Assembly: GCF_029323795.1 (NCBI RefSeq)
Contig: NZ_CP119758.1
Coordinates: 3,844,001-3,908,000 of the forward strand
Direction of reading: 5' to 3'
Length of the DNA stretch: 64,000 nucleotides
Source: Zobellia alginiliquefaciens
Lineage (GTDB): Bacteria; Bacteroidota; Bacteroidia; Flavobacteriales; Flavobacteriaceae
In this document: piece by piece, positions 24,865 to 32,616 of the stretch
Layout: every line of letters begins with the position of its first letter
Numbering within the stretch: the stretch's first letter is position 1
Notes under the pieces: generated by a model
Told to the model about the DNA's origin: nothing
Databases searched by the model: none
What the model saw: only the letters and a program-made list of their open reading frames with translations
Program-made: the position numbers and the translations under genes

Positions 24865-25934
24865 ACACTGAGCGCTACGACCGACAGACGATTCTCAAAG
24901 AATTTGGCATGGATGCCCAATTGAAGCTGCAAGCGGCCAAGGTTTTGGTTGTTGGGGCTGGCGGACTTGGAGTTCCTGTGTTGACCTATTTGAACGCCAT
25001 GGGTGTGGGAACTTTGGGTATTGTAGATAATGATGTGGTTTCGTTATCCAACTTGCACCGCCAGGTTTTGTATTCCGAAAAGGATGTCAATAGCTCTAAA
25101 GTTACGGTCGCAGTTCAAAAATTAAAGGAGCAGAACTCGGAGACGGAAATCATTGCCCTCGAAACGTTTTTAACACGTGAAAATGCACTCGAAATTATTA
25201 CCCATTACGACCTGGTGGTTGATGCATCCGATAATTTCCCTACAAGATATTTAGTGAACGACTCCTGTGTGATTTTAAATAAGCCCTTTGTTTATGGGGC
25301 ATTGCATAGTTTTGAGGGGCAAGTTAGCGTTTTTAATTTTGAAGGAGGACCTACCTATCGTTGTCTTTTTCCTGAAATGCCAAAAGCGGATGAGGTGCCT
25401 AATTGCAACGAAAATGGCGTTTTGGGTATTGTACCCGGAATCATTGGTAACTTTCAAGCTTTAGAGGTGGTGAAAATGATTACGGGAATAGGGGAGACCT
25501 TATCAGGTAAATTGCTACTTTGTGATGGGTTATCAAATAATTTTCAGAAAATCCGCTTTGCGGTGAATCCAGATAACTTGAATATAAAAACACTTCAAGA
25601 TAGTTACGATTTTGATTGCGAAGTACCAGTAAGTTCTATTTCTTCGGAAACTTTTCATAAGATTATTGAAAAAGACGAGGTGCAACTTATTGACGTCCGT
25701 ACGCCAACGGAGTTTGAGAGAAACCACTTGTCGTTTGCAAAGAATATTCCATTATCCGAACTGAATGAAAGACACAATGAAATTTCATTTAAAGTACCGG
25801 TTTATGTGGTTTGCCAGTCAGGAGTGAGGAGTCGTAAGGGCGTTGAATTTTTGGAAGGTGTTTATGCTAATGCCAATTTGATCAATGTTGAAGGAGGAAT
25901 GAACGAAATTTCTAAATATGTTGTTAAGTACTGA
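24861..25934 (+). CDS. moeB: MoeB/HesA adenylyltransferase with C-terminal rhodanese domain
   Basis: A 357-residue two-domain protein. Residues 1-230 form an E1-like adenylyltransferase: VVGAGGLGVPVLTYLNAMGVGTLGIVDND is the ATP loop, SNLHRQVLY and DASDNFPTRYLVND are conserved, and Cys in PNCNENGVLG is at the reactive position. Residues about 255-357 form a rhodanese domain with the active-site loop VCQSGVRSR. The enzyme should adenylate MoaD and the rhodanese domain could deliver sulfur, as in eukaryotic MOCS3. The four zinc cysteines of E. coli MoeB are mostly absent: the first CxxC reads TYRC and the second is replaced by VNPDNLNI. Overlaps with mobA and with the TSUP gene point to coupling. 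Confidence 0.92.
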   Translation: MNTERYDRQTILKEFGMDAQLKLQAAKVLVVGAGGLGVPVLTYLNAMGVGTLGIVDNDVVSLSNLHRQVLYSEKDVNSSKVTVAVQKLKEQNSETEIIALETFLTRENALEIITHYDLVVDASDNFPTRYLVNDSCVILNKPFVYGALHSFEGQVSVFNFEGGPTYRCLFPEMPKADEVPNCNENGVLGIVPGIIGNFQALEVVKMITGIGETLSGKLLLCDGLSNNFQKIRFAVNPDNLNIKTLQDSYDFDCEVPVSSISSETFHKIIEKDEVQLIDVRTPTEFERNHLSFAKNIPLSELNERHNEISFKVPVYVVCQSGVRSRKGVEFLEGVYANANLINVEGGMNEISKYVVKY

Positions 25935-26694
25935 AAACCTAGTGCTCCTGTGCGTGGGTTTTTTTATTGTAGCTACTTTGTATTCTTCGGTTGGATTTGG
26001 TGGTGGATCTAGTTATTTAGCTTTATTAACACTTTTCTTAGGAGGTTTTTTTGCCATTAGATCTATTGCCTTAATTTGTAATTTGGTGGTGGTATCGGGT
26101 AGTACGTATCTATATTTTAAAAATGGTCACGCTAAACTAAAAGATTTTTTGCCTTTTGTGCTAACCAGTATTCCGTTGGCATTCATTGGTGCTTCTTTTC
26201 GGTTAGAAGAGCATGTTTTCTTTCTTTTATTGGGCTTTTCACTGGTTACTTCTGCCATTTTTTTGGCATCACAGACTTTTTCTAAGAGGGAAACTTCTGA
26301 AAAGACAGCCAATTACCCTAAGTTTTTGACCTATGTTTTAGGAGGTGGAATAGGACTTTTGTCGGGACTTGTCGGTATTGGAGGAGGTATTTTTTTGGCA
26401 CCTATTTTAAATCACCTTAAATGGGATAAATCGATTAAAATTGCCGCATTAGCCAGTTTTTTTATATTGGTGAATTCTATTTCGGGCCTAGCGGGACTGG
26501 TTCAAGGAGGTATGTTAGAGTTACCTTGGAAAGAAACATTGGCGCTTGTGGTCTCCGTTTTGGTAGGAGGGCAATTGGGAATACGGATCAGTTTAAAAAG
26601 ATTGACGCCTAAAGGAATTAAAAGGGTCACGGCCCTATTGGTTTTTGTGGTCGGGGTTCGTATTTTGCTGAAATATATTCCCCAGGTATTCTAA
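25918..26694 (+). CDS. TauE/SafE (TSUP)-family membrane transporter
   Basis: A 258-residue protein with about eight transmembrane helices and the two family half-repeats: YSSVGFGGGSSYLALLTLF near the N-terminus and GLLSGLVGIGGGIFLAPILNHL in the middle. TSUP proteins move sulfite, sulfonates, thiosulfate and related anions. Its start lies 17 bp inside the end of the moeB-rhodanese gene, so the two are translationally coupled. That places a sulfur-type anion transporter inside a Moco operon, where it might export sulfite or handle an oxyanion, but the substrate is not known. Confidence 0.88.
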   Translation: MLLSTENLVLLCVGFFIVATLYSSVGFGGGSSYLALLTLFLGGFFAIRSIALICNLVVVSGSTYLYFKNGHAKLKDFLPFVLTSIPLAFIGASFRLEEHVFFLLLGFSLVTSAIFLASQTFSKRETSEKTANYPKFLTYVLGGGIGLLSGLVGIGGGIFLAPILNHLKWDKSIKIAALASFFILVNSISGLAGLVQGGMLELPWKETLALVVSVLVGGQLGIRISLKRLTPKGIKRVTALLVFVVGVRILLKYIPQVF

Positions 26695-26721
26695 AATAAC
26701 AGATTTAAAAACACAATAGCA

Positions 26722-27354
26722 TTGACGATTCTTTTAAGCCCAGCGTATATTCCGGATGTTGCCACATTTTCTACCATAGCTCAACATGATGTTTGCTGGG
26801 AGGTTCAAGATAATTTTCAGAAACAGACCTACCGTAACCGCGCCTATATCTGTAATGATTTGGGTAAACAAATGTTGAGTATCCCTATTCAACATATTGG
26901 CAAGGGGCAAGGCAAACAAAAATATAGGGATGTTAAATTGGAGAATGCCTATCATTGGCAACGTCAACATTGGCGGTCTATGCAAACAGCGTATAGAACG
27001 TCTCCTTTTTTTGAGTTTTATGAGGATGAAATTGCACCACTTTATGAAAAGGAGTATAAATTTCTGATGGATTTTAACCTGCTGACCATAGAAACTATTT
27101 GTGATTGTCTTCAGATGGATATGCCAAAGGATAGAACAACGGTTTACGAAACAAAACCTGAACATCTTTTTGATGGTCGCTTTCTAGTTGATGCAAAAAA
27201 CAAATTGAACTTTAATCAGGAAGAATATACTCAGGTTTTTTCTGACAGGAATGATTTTGTCCCCAATGCTAGTATTCTAGATGTACTTTTTAACGAGGGA
27301 ACCAATGCGCTGAGCTATTTGAAAAATCAAAAATTAAGCTTTTTGGATGCTTAG
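26722..27354 (+). CDS. WbqC-family protein
   Basis: A 210-residue soluble protein. The N-terminus LLSPAYIPDVATFSTIAQHDVCWEVQDNFQKQTYRNRAYI and the LSIPIQHIGKG-x-KQKYRDVKLE segment are the WbqC signature (PF08889 type). The middle contains the expected WQRQHWRSMQTAYRTSPFFEFY. WbqC proteins often occur with surface-polysaccharide or signal-peptidase genes, and their reaction is unresolved. It starts at a TTG, since no ATG or GTG precedes the conserved LLSPAY. It lies 27 bp after the TSUP gene and overlaps the next gene by eight bases, so it is likely at the end of the Moco transcript. Confidence 0.85.
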   Translation: MTILLSPAYIPDVATFSTIAQHDVCWEVQDNFQKQTYRNRAYICNDLGKQMLSIPIQHIGKGQGKQKYRDVKLENAYHWQRQHWRSMQTAYRTSPFFEFYEDEIAPLYEKEYKFLMDFNLLTIETICDCLQMDMPKDRTTVYETKPEHLFDGRFLVDAKNKLNFNQEEYTQVFSDRNDFVPNASILDVLFNEGTNALSYLKNQKLSFLDA

Positions 27355-27667
27355 GTTCTTGGTTCACTACGGCATCCACTTTATAGTGCCAATAGTTATT
27401 GGTTGGTATTTCTATAAAGAGTATCGAGCAAAAGCAATAGTGATACTTTTGGCTGGTATTGTAATTGATGTAGACCATCTGTTGGCCACTCCTATTTTTG
27501 CTCCAGACCGCTGTAGTGTCGGTTTTCACCCCTTACATAGCTATTGGGCCATTGCCATTTATGTTGGATTGTTGTTTTTTAAGAAAACGAGAATTTACGG
27601 GTTGGCCTTAATAATTCATATTGTGGCGGATATCACCGATTGCTGGCTAATGTTTCAGTCGAAATGA
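27347..27667 (+). CDS. DUF6122-like membrane protein
   Basis: A 106-residue protein with three or four transmembrane helices. The conserved features are a hydrophobic start (LRFLVHYGIHFIVPIVIGWYFY), the segment IVIDVDHLLATPIFAPDRCSVGFHPLHSYWAIA with Asp-His and His-x2-His pairs that look like a metal site, and a final IIHIVADITDCWLM helix. This matches flavobacterial proteins labelled DUF6122, reminiscent of YdjM/LexA-binding-type metal-dependent membrane hydrolases; any hydrolase role is inference. It overlaps the wbqC gene by eight bases and its 3' end overlaps the convergent gene at 27647 by 21 bp. Confidence 0.75.
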   Translation: MLRFLVHYGIHFIVPIVIGWYFYKEYRAKAIVILLAGIVIDVDHLLATPIFAPDRCSVGFHPLHSYWAIAIYVGLLFFKKTRIYGLALIIHIVADITDCWLMFQSK

Positions 27668-28672
27668 GGCCATGACCGGAAAATGGTCCGATAATTTTTG
27701 GTCATAATTCTTGTGGGCCATTACTTCAAAATTATCATCGGCCATAATGAAATCAATACGGATAGGAATTTTTAAGAAGTTGTAAGTACGTCCGTAGCCA
27801 GAACCTTTTTCAATAAAAGTATCTTGCATATCGCCCTTAATGGTATGATATACAGATGAAAATTGAGTGTTGTTAAAATCGCCGCAAACTAAAGTTTTGT
27901 ATGGGCTTTTTACCTTATGCTCGGCTATAATCTGGGCTTGCTGCTGTTGTTTTTTAAATTTACTGGTCATACGCCTCAAAAGCCTCTCTGAGGACTGTGA
28001 GCGCAAAACTCCGGTTCCGGGAGTAATGCCAAGGGATTGCATGTGTAAGTTGTAGAGGCGTAGTGTATCGCCTTTATAAAGAATATCCGCATAAGACCCG
28101 TTATTGATGCTGTTGGGAAAATTTATGATTTCTGCCTTAACAATCGGATATTTTGAAAAGATACCCATGTGTACCTTTTCGCCTGAATATATACGCTCTA
28201 GATGATGATACGGATAATCTAAATAATTTTCCTCCATATCATAACCCACCTCTTGAAAGGAAATAATATCAGGACTTTCCTGCCGTACCAAGTTCTTTAT
28301 TTCTTGGGGAATGCTATCGTTATCTAAAAAATTGTACTTATTGAAACCTCGTACATTAAACGTCATTACTTTTAGTTCATCCTCTTTAAAATCAATAGAT
28401 TTAGGAGAGAGTTTAACAAAAGTACCCAGTACAAAATAGCCAAAGACAAGAACAAACAAAGAGGTGAAGGCTTGCTTTTTGAGACCTAGCAACCAATATA
28501 GAAAAAAAATAGTGTTGGCAACGACCAGAGCGGGAACACCTAAACTTAAAATAGACAAAAACGGAAAAATTTCTAAGGAAAGGTAGGGCACTGCGCAGGC
28601 AACCAAAAGTATAGCTGCAACAATGATATTTATAAAAAAGAGAATTTTATTAAAAATCGAAAGCCCTCTCAT
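27647..28672 (-). CDS. Endonuclease/exonuclease/phosphatase-family protein, membrane anchored
   Basis: A 341-residue protein with three N-terminal transmembrane helices (about residues 8-95) followed by an EEP catalytic domain. Visible catalytic motifs are MTFNVRGFNKYNFLDN, SFQEVGYD (Glu metal ligand), VCGDFNNTQFSSVY, RIDFIMAD and LSDHFPVMASF (the closing Asp-His pair). The domain probably faces the periplasm. Substrates in this superfamily range from nucleic acids to phospholipids and inositol phosphates, so none is assigned. It ends a long minus-strand run starting upstream of mutL, three bases after the rhomboid gene. Its 3' end overlaps the convergent DUF6122 gene. Confidence 0.88.
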   Translation of the reverse strand: MRGLSIFNKILFFINIIVAAILLVACAVPYLSLEIFPFLSILSLGVPALVVANTIFFLYWLLGLKKQAFTSLFVLVFGYFVLGTFVKLSPKSIDFKEDELKVMTFNVRGFNKYNFLDNDSIPQEIKNLVRQESPDIISFQEVGYDMEENYLDYPYHHLERIYSGEKVHMGIFSKYPIVKAEIINFPNSINNGSYADILYKGDTLRLYNLHMQSLGITPGTGVLRSQSSERLLRRMTSKFKKQQQQAQIIAEHKVKSPYKTLVCGDFNNTQFSSVYHTIKGDMQDTFIEKGSGYGRTYNFLKIPIRIDFIMADDNFEVMAHKNYDQKLSDHFPVMASFRLKH

Positions 28673-28675
28673 ATA

Positions 28676-29545
28676 TTAGTCTTCCTTGCCAGCCTTGAAT
28701 AGAAAATCCTTTTCAGCTTTAGAAAGACTTTCATATCCAGATTTGCTGATTTTATCTAAAATAGCATCAATTTTTTTCTGGTGAGTTTCTTTGTCGTGAT
28801 TGGCCGCCCGTTTAGATGCGGTAGCCTGTTTGTTTTTGTAAACCGTTTTCATGGGCGCTTTCTTTTCGCTCTTTTTGAAAAGGTTGGCTATGGCATCGAT
28901 AAAGTTTGAAAATCCTTCTCCTATATCCCTTCCATTGAATAATTGTCTTGCATACATATAGCCTAAAAGTGCACCTCCTAAATGGGCTATCCGCCCACCA
29001 ACATTACCGCCCATAGGAATTTGAACTAAATCCATTAGTACCACAAAAAGACCTATTTGCCAAAGTTTTACGTTAAAAATAAAAAGACGTACTTCTTGAT
29101 TGGGAATATAGGTGCACACAAAAATAAGTACGGCCATAACTCCTGCCGACGCTCCTATGAGTGAGGCATTAACACCAATAAGCGAGGGGAAAATATTGTA
29201 GCTTAAAAGGAATAAAAGGCCGCCTAGAATGACTCCTAAAAAGTAAATGTTCAAGAAGCGCCTACCGTCAAAAAGGTTGAGTAAAATACGTCCCGCTACG
29301 TAGAGTACGTACATGTTCCAGAGAATATGAAAAATACCTCCGTGCAAGAACGAATAGGTCACAATAGACCAAGGTTGCATTAGAAAATCGAAAAAATCCT
29401 TGGGCAGGGCGAACCAATTTTCAACGCTTGGGCTTATAAGCGCTGTAATAAGACCCATAACGATAAAAACAAGAACGTTAATGGCTATGAGCTTTTCAGA
29501 AACGCTCAACCGTGCATATTGATATCTTAAGTCTCCATTTGTCAT
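28676..29545 (-). CDS. Rhomboid intramembrane serine protease (copy 2)
   Basis: A 289-residue protein with six core transmembrane helices. The catalytic Ser is in GASAGVMAVLIFV and the catalytic His in GGRIAHLGGALLGYMYARQL. The L1-loop WR-like region is replaced by QPWSIVTYSFLHGGIFHILWNMYVLYVAG, typical of bacterial rhomboids. A cytoplasmic C-terminal tail of about 80 residues is basic and rich in Lys and ends in a short helical segment (DAILDKISKSGYESLSKAEKDFLFKAGK), which is also seen at the ends of many flavobacterial rhomboids. It starts one base after the stop of a second rhomboid gene. The substrate is unknown. Confidence 0.93.
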   Translation of the reverse strand: MTNGDLRYQYARLSVSEKLIAINVLVFIVMGLITALISPSVENWFALPKDFFDFLMQPWSIVTYSFLHGGIFHILWNMYVLYVAGRILLNLFDGRRFLNIYFLGVILGGLLFLLSYNIFPSLIGVNASLIGASAGVMAVLIFVCTYIPNQEVRLFIFNVKLWQIGLFVVLMDLVQIPMGGNVGGRIAHLGGALLGYMYARQLFNGRDIGEGFSNFIDAIANLFKKSEKKAPMKTVYKNKQATASKRAANHDKETHQKKIDAILDKISKSGYESLSKAEKDFLFKAGKED

Positions 29546-29546
29546 A

Positions 29547-30290
29547 TTAATCCCAGCGGTTATTGTTAAACTGATTTTTCTTCCAATACCACATCATCAA
29601 GAAGCCGAAAAGAGCGCCTCCAATATGGGCAAAATGAGCAATGCCTTGACCAAAAAGACTGTACCCTGTTACCCCTGAAAACAAATCCAACCCTATTAAA
29701 ACAGGTATAAAATACTTTGCTTTTACAGGAACGGGAATGAACATCAAGAAAAGTTCGCTATTTGGGAACATCATTCCAAAGGCAACCAAAATTCCATAAA
29801 TTGCTCCTGACGCACCTACTGCTGGGGTGTTATATGCTGATAAAAAATTGTCTATTGTGCTTTTTGAGGCAACATTATACCAATCTGGACTGTATTGACC
29901 GGAAGATATGATTTCTAGTACATTACTTTCGGTCATGCCGCTACTGACCAATGCCTGCATACCTTCGTTAAAATAAAAATAATTAACCCCGGTATGAATT
30001 AATGCAGAGCCTAGACCTGCTGAAAAATAAAAAAAGAAAAACTTATTCCGACCCCAAAGCTGTTCAAGGGGAGTGCCAAAAGCCCATAACGCATACATGT
30101 TGAAAGCAATATGCATAAAGCCTCCATGCATGAACATATGGGTAACTATCTGGTAAAATGTGAAATTTTCATTCTTTGGAAACCAAAGTGAAAACCATTG
30201 ATACATTTGGTCGCCATACATAGAAGTAGCCACAAAAAACAAAATGTTGATTATGAGCAGGTGTTTTATGGCGTCGGTCAATCTTCCCAT
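29547..30290 (-). CDS. Rhomboid intramembrane serine protease (copy 1)
   Basis: A 247-residue membrane protease with six transmembrane helices. The catalytic Ser lies in VGASGAIYGILVAFGMMFP and the catalytic His in GIAHFAHIGGALFGFLMM. The conserved HMFMHGGFMHIAFNMYALWAFG and GSALIH segments are present. An insertion between helices 3 and 4 (NYFYFNEGMQALVSSGMTESNVLEIISSGQYSPDWYNV) makes the periplasmic loop longer than in copy 2. The ATG directly abuts the mutL stop codon, so it is translated from the mutL transcript. Two adjacent rhomboids that differ in their loops and tails probably have different substrates. Confidence 0.93.
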   Translation of the reverse strand: MGRLTDAIKHLLIINILFFVATSMYGDQMYQWFSLWFPKNENFTFYQIVTHMFMHGGFMHIAFNMYALWAFGTPLEQLWGRNKFFFFYFSAGLGSALIHTGVNYFYFNEGMQALVSSGMTESNVLEIISSGQYSPDWYNVASKSTIDNFLSAYNTPAVGASGAIYGILVAFGMMFPNSELFLMFIPVPVKAKYFIPVLIGLDLFSGVTGYSLFGQGIAHFAHIGGALFGFLMMWYWKKNQFNNNRWD

Positions 30291-32147
30291 CTAAATAAAT
30301 TTTTTGTCAATGTCATTTTCGGTAATGGTGATGTATACCGGTTTATTAAACGGACTCACCATAGATTCCTTACAAGCGAACAAGTCGTTTACAAGGGCAA
30401 TTTGAGAAGCATTGTCCAGTGTTTCTCCTGTCTTGACCGCCAATGTTTTTGCTAAAGTTTTAGAAAGGATATCTGTATGAGAAAAACTTTCGTCCGTTAG
30501 TTCTTGTTGGTAATCAGAAATCAATTGGTCTAATATCATGCCAACTTCGCTTTCTGCCACCAATAAAGGTACTCCGGTTACCGTAATAGATTCTCCTTCA
30601 ATCTTGTCGAATATAAAACCAATGGAAACTAGAATATCTTCAATTTCCTGAAGTGCATTAATTTCTGACTTTGAAAATGTGAGATGCAATGGGAATAGTA
30701 ATTGTTGGCTAACTGCTTGTTTTACAGTGCTATTCTTTAAGAATTTTTCATAAAGAACCCTTTGGTGAGCACGGCTTTGGTCTATAACCACCATGCCCGA
30801 TTTTATAGTTGTAACAATATATTTTCTTCTAATTTGAAAAGTAGTCGTAACAGGTTCCGTAGTTTCTTTTTCACCTTCAAAAATAGAACCTGTAATTGTG
30901 TCAGATTCAAAGCTGATACTGCCCAAATCATCTTCGGCACCCATTTTTGACTCCAAACCAACATACAAACTTTCCCAGCTTTTCGTTTCCTGTTTTTTAT
31001 AACTAGAATTACGAGGTGCGGAAGGTGTGCTTTTAGCTTCCTGAAAAGGATTAAACGCGGCATCTACCGAAACCTTGGGTTGTACAACGGACTTATTTTT
31101 AAAATCATAAGGCGTCTGTAAATTAGGGTCGTGTTCAAAATCTAAAGCAGGGGCAACGTTAAACTGTCCTAAGCTGTGCTTTACCGTAGACCTTAAAATG
31201 GCGTACAAACTATGCTCGTCATCAAATTTCACCTCGGTTTTAGTTGGGTGTATATTGATGTCTATAGAACCAGGGTCCACTTCCAGATAAAGGAAATAGC
31301 CAGGGTAGCTATCTGATTTTATGAGCCCTTCAAAAGCTGCGACTACGGCATGATGTAGATAGGGGCTTTTTATAAACCTATTATTGATAAAGAAAAACTG
31401 CTCACCGCGACTCTTCTTTGCAAATTCGGGCTTGGTGATAAAGCCGCTTATCTTAACTATTGGAGTTTCTTCTTCTACGGGAACCAGTTTTTGATTGGTT
31501 CGGGTTCCAAAAATATTGACAATACGTTTCCGGTAATTATCGGACGGAAGGTTAAAAAGTTCGTTTCCGTTATTATAAAAATGAAATGCTATGGTTGGGT
31601 GCGCTAATGCAACCCGATGGAATTCATCTGTAATATGGCGCAGCTCAACTTGATTACTTTTTAGAAAATTTCGCCTTGCGGGAATATTAAAAAACAGGTT
31701 CTTAACGGCCATGGAAGTCCCCTTTGGCGTTACAGTAGCTTCCTGAAATGTGACTTTACTGCCTTCTATTTTTAGGTGTGTACCCAGTTCTTCGTTCTCG
31801 GGCTTGGTTTGCATCTCCACATGGGCTATTGCCGCAATTGATGCCAAAGCCTCGCCTCTAAAACCTTTTGTATTTAAATTGAAAAGGTCTTCCGCTTTTT
31901 TAATTTTTGAAGTGGCATGACGTTCAAAACTCAAACGAGCATCGGTAGCGGTCATACCCAGACCGTCATCAACGACCTGAATGAGAATTTTACCTCCGTC
32001 CTTAATAATCAGTTTTATAGTGTTGGCGCCGGCATCAATAGCGTTCTCAAGTAACTCTTTAACCACTGAGGCAGGACGTTGTACCACTTCACCAGCTGCA
32101 ATTTGATTCGCAACATGGTCCGGTAAAAGTTTTATAATATCTGCCAT
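30291..32147 (-). CDS. mutL: DNA mismatch repair protein MutL
   Basis: A 618-residue protein with a GHKL ATPase domain: ELLENAIDAGA (Glu32/Asn36 site), DDGLGM, and the TKGFRGEALASIA lid. The N-terminal half closes with NRFIKS and HPTKTEVKF motifs, then a variable linker (about 330-430) and a C-terminal dimerisation domain. The endonuclease motif DQHAx2Ex4E reads DQSRAHQRVLYE (456-467), and the second metal-site motif CPHGRP reads SPFNKP (598-603). These changes predict loss of intrinsic nicking activity. The ATG overlaps the stop of the small membrane-protein gene (TAATG). Matchmaking between MutS and downstream factors should be intact. Confidence 0.95.
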   Translation of the reverse strand: MADIIKLLPDHVANQIAAGEVVQRPASVVKELLENAIDAGANTIKLIIKDGGKILIQVVDDGLGMTATDARLSFERHATSKIKKAEDLFNLNTKGFRGEALASIAAIAHVEMQTKPENEELGTHLKIEGSKVTFQEATVTPKGTSMAVKNLFFNIPARRNFLKSNQVELRHITDEFHRVALAHPTIAFHFYNNGNELFNLPSDNYRKRIVNIFGTRTNQKLVPVEEETPIVKISGFITKPEFAKKSRGEQFFFINNRFIKSPYLHHAVVAAFEGLIKSDSYPGYFLYLEVDPGSIDINIHPTKTEVKFDDEHSLYAILRSTVKHSLGQFNVAPALDFEHDPNLQTPYDFKNKSVVQPKVSVDAAFNPFQEAKSTPSAPRNSSYKKQETKSWESLYVGLESKMGAEDDLGSISFESDTITGSIFEGEKETTEPVTTTFQIRRKYIVTTIKSGMVVIDQSRAHQRVLYEKFLKNSTVKQAVSQQLLFPLHLTFSKSEINALQEIEDILVSIGFIFDKIEGESITVTGVPLLVAESEVGMILDQLISDYQQELTDESFSHTDILSKTLAKTLAVKTGETLDNASQIALVNDLFACKESMVSPFNKPVYITITENDIDKKFI

Positions 32148-32446
32148 TATTTTGGTAAGAATATAGAGAGGTCAAAATCGATTATGTAAAGGACTATAAG
32201 AACTAAAATGGCTAGAATGACGCCCATCCGTATTTTTAGATTGGTATCGCCTTTCCTTTTTATATCTGACATTGCACTACCAAACTTATTCTTTAGACCC
32301 CTTGATGGGTTAAGCGTAGTTCTGTATTGGTCGAATTTTGGTTCAATTTTAAACGGACTGCCCTTGCCCTTATCGTCATAATAACGAGGATTGTATTCAA
32401 ACTTCTTGCTTCGCTTTAAGCGTGTAAATTTACTTAGCATTCCCAT
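32147..32446 (-). CDS. Small membrane protein, often misnamed riboflavin synthase subunit beta
   Basis: A 99-residue protein with a basic, polar N-terminal two-thirds (FTRLKRSKKFEYNPRYYDDKGKG and FKIEPKFDQYRTTL) and one C-terminal transmembrane helix (about 77-96, VILAILVLIVLYIIDFDLSIF). No enzymatic motif is present and it cannot be a lumazine or riboflavin synthase. That name, as I recall, arose from its neighbour ribH. The ATG at 32446 is chosen because a -7 box (32453-32460) ends seven bases before it and overlaps the alternative upstream TTG. An ATG at 32440 (MLSKF) is also possible. Its stop overlaps mutL. Topology: N-terminus probably cytoplasmic. Function unknown. Confidence 0.75.
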   Translation of the reverse strand: MGMLSKFTRLKRSKKFEYNPRYYDDKGKGSPFKIEPKFDQYRTTLNPSRGLKNKFGSAMSDIKRKGDTNLKIRMGVILAILVLIVLYIIDFDLSIFLPK

Positions 32447-32452
32447 GAACGT

Positions 32453-32460
32453 CAAAGTTA
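32453..32460 (-). promoter_or_regulatory. -7 promoter element before the small membrane protein and mutL
   Basis: Minus-strand TAACTTTG fits TAnnTTTG and ends six bases before the chosen ATG at 32446. The 161-bp gap after ribH supports a separate promoter here. Confidence 0.5.
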
Positions 32461-32616
32461 CTTAAAATCGAAAAATATGCTGCGCTACCGCTGCCAAAAT
32501 TTGTTAACAGACCACAAAATGAGAGGTTGTAAGTCCTGATAGGCAGATTTTAAGCATGAATACTTTAAAGCATACCATGCCGGAAAAGCAAGATTTTAAA
32601 AGCAGATGTAAGGTGA

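Noticed and set aside
26734-27165. 143-residue minus-strand frame opposite wbqC
   Set aside because: Composition rich in Ile/Phe/Arg typical of antisense frames, and wbqC motifs on the plus strand are convincing.
32147-32446. Riboflavin synthase subunit beta
   Set aside because: No lumazine/riboflavin synthase motif; a single hydrophobic helix and basic region instead. The real lumazine synthase is the neighbouring ribH.
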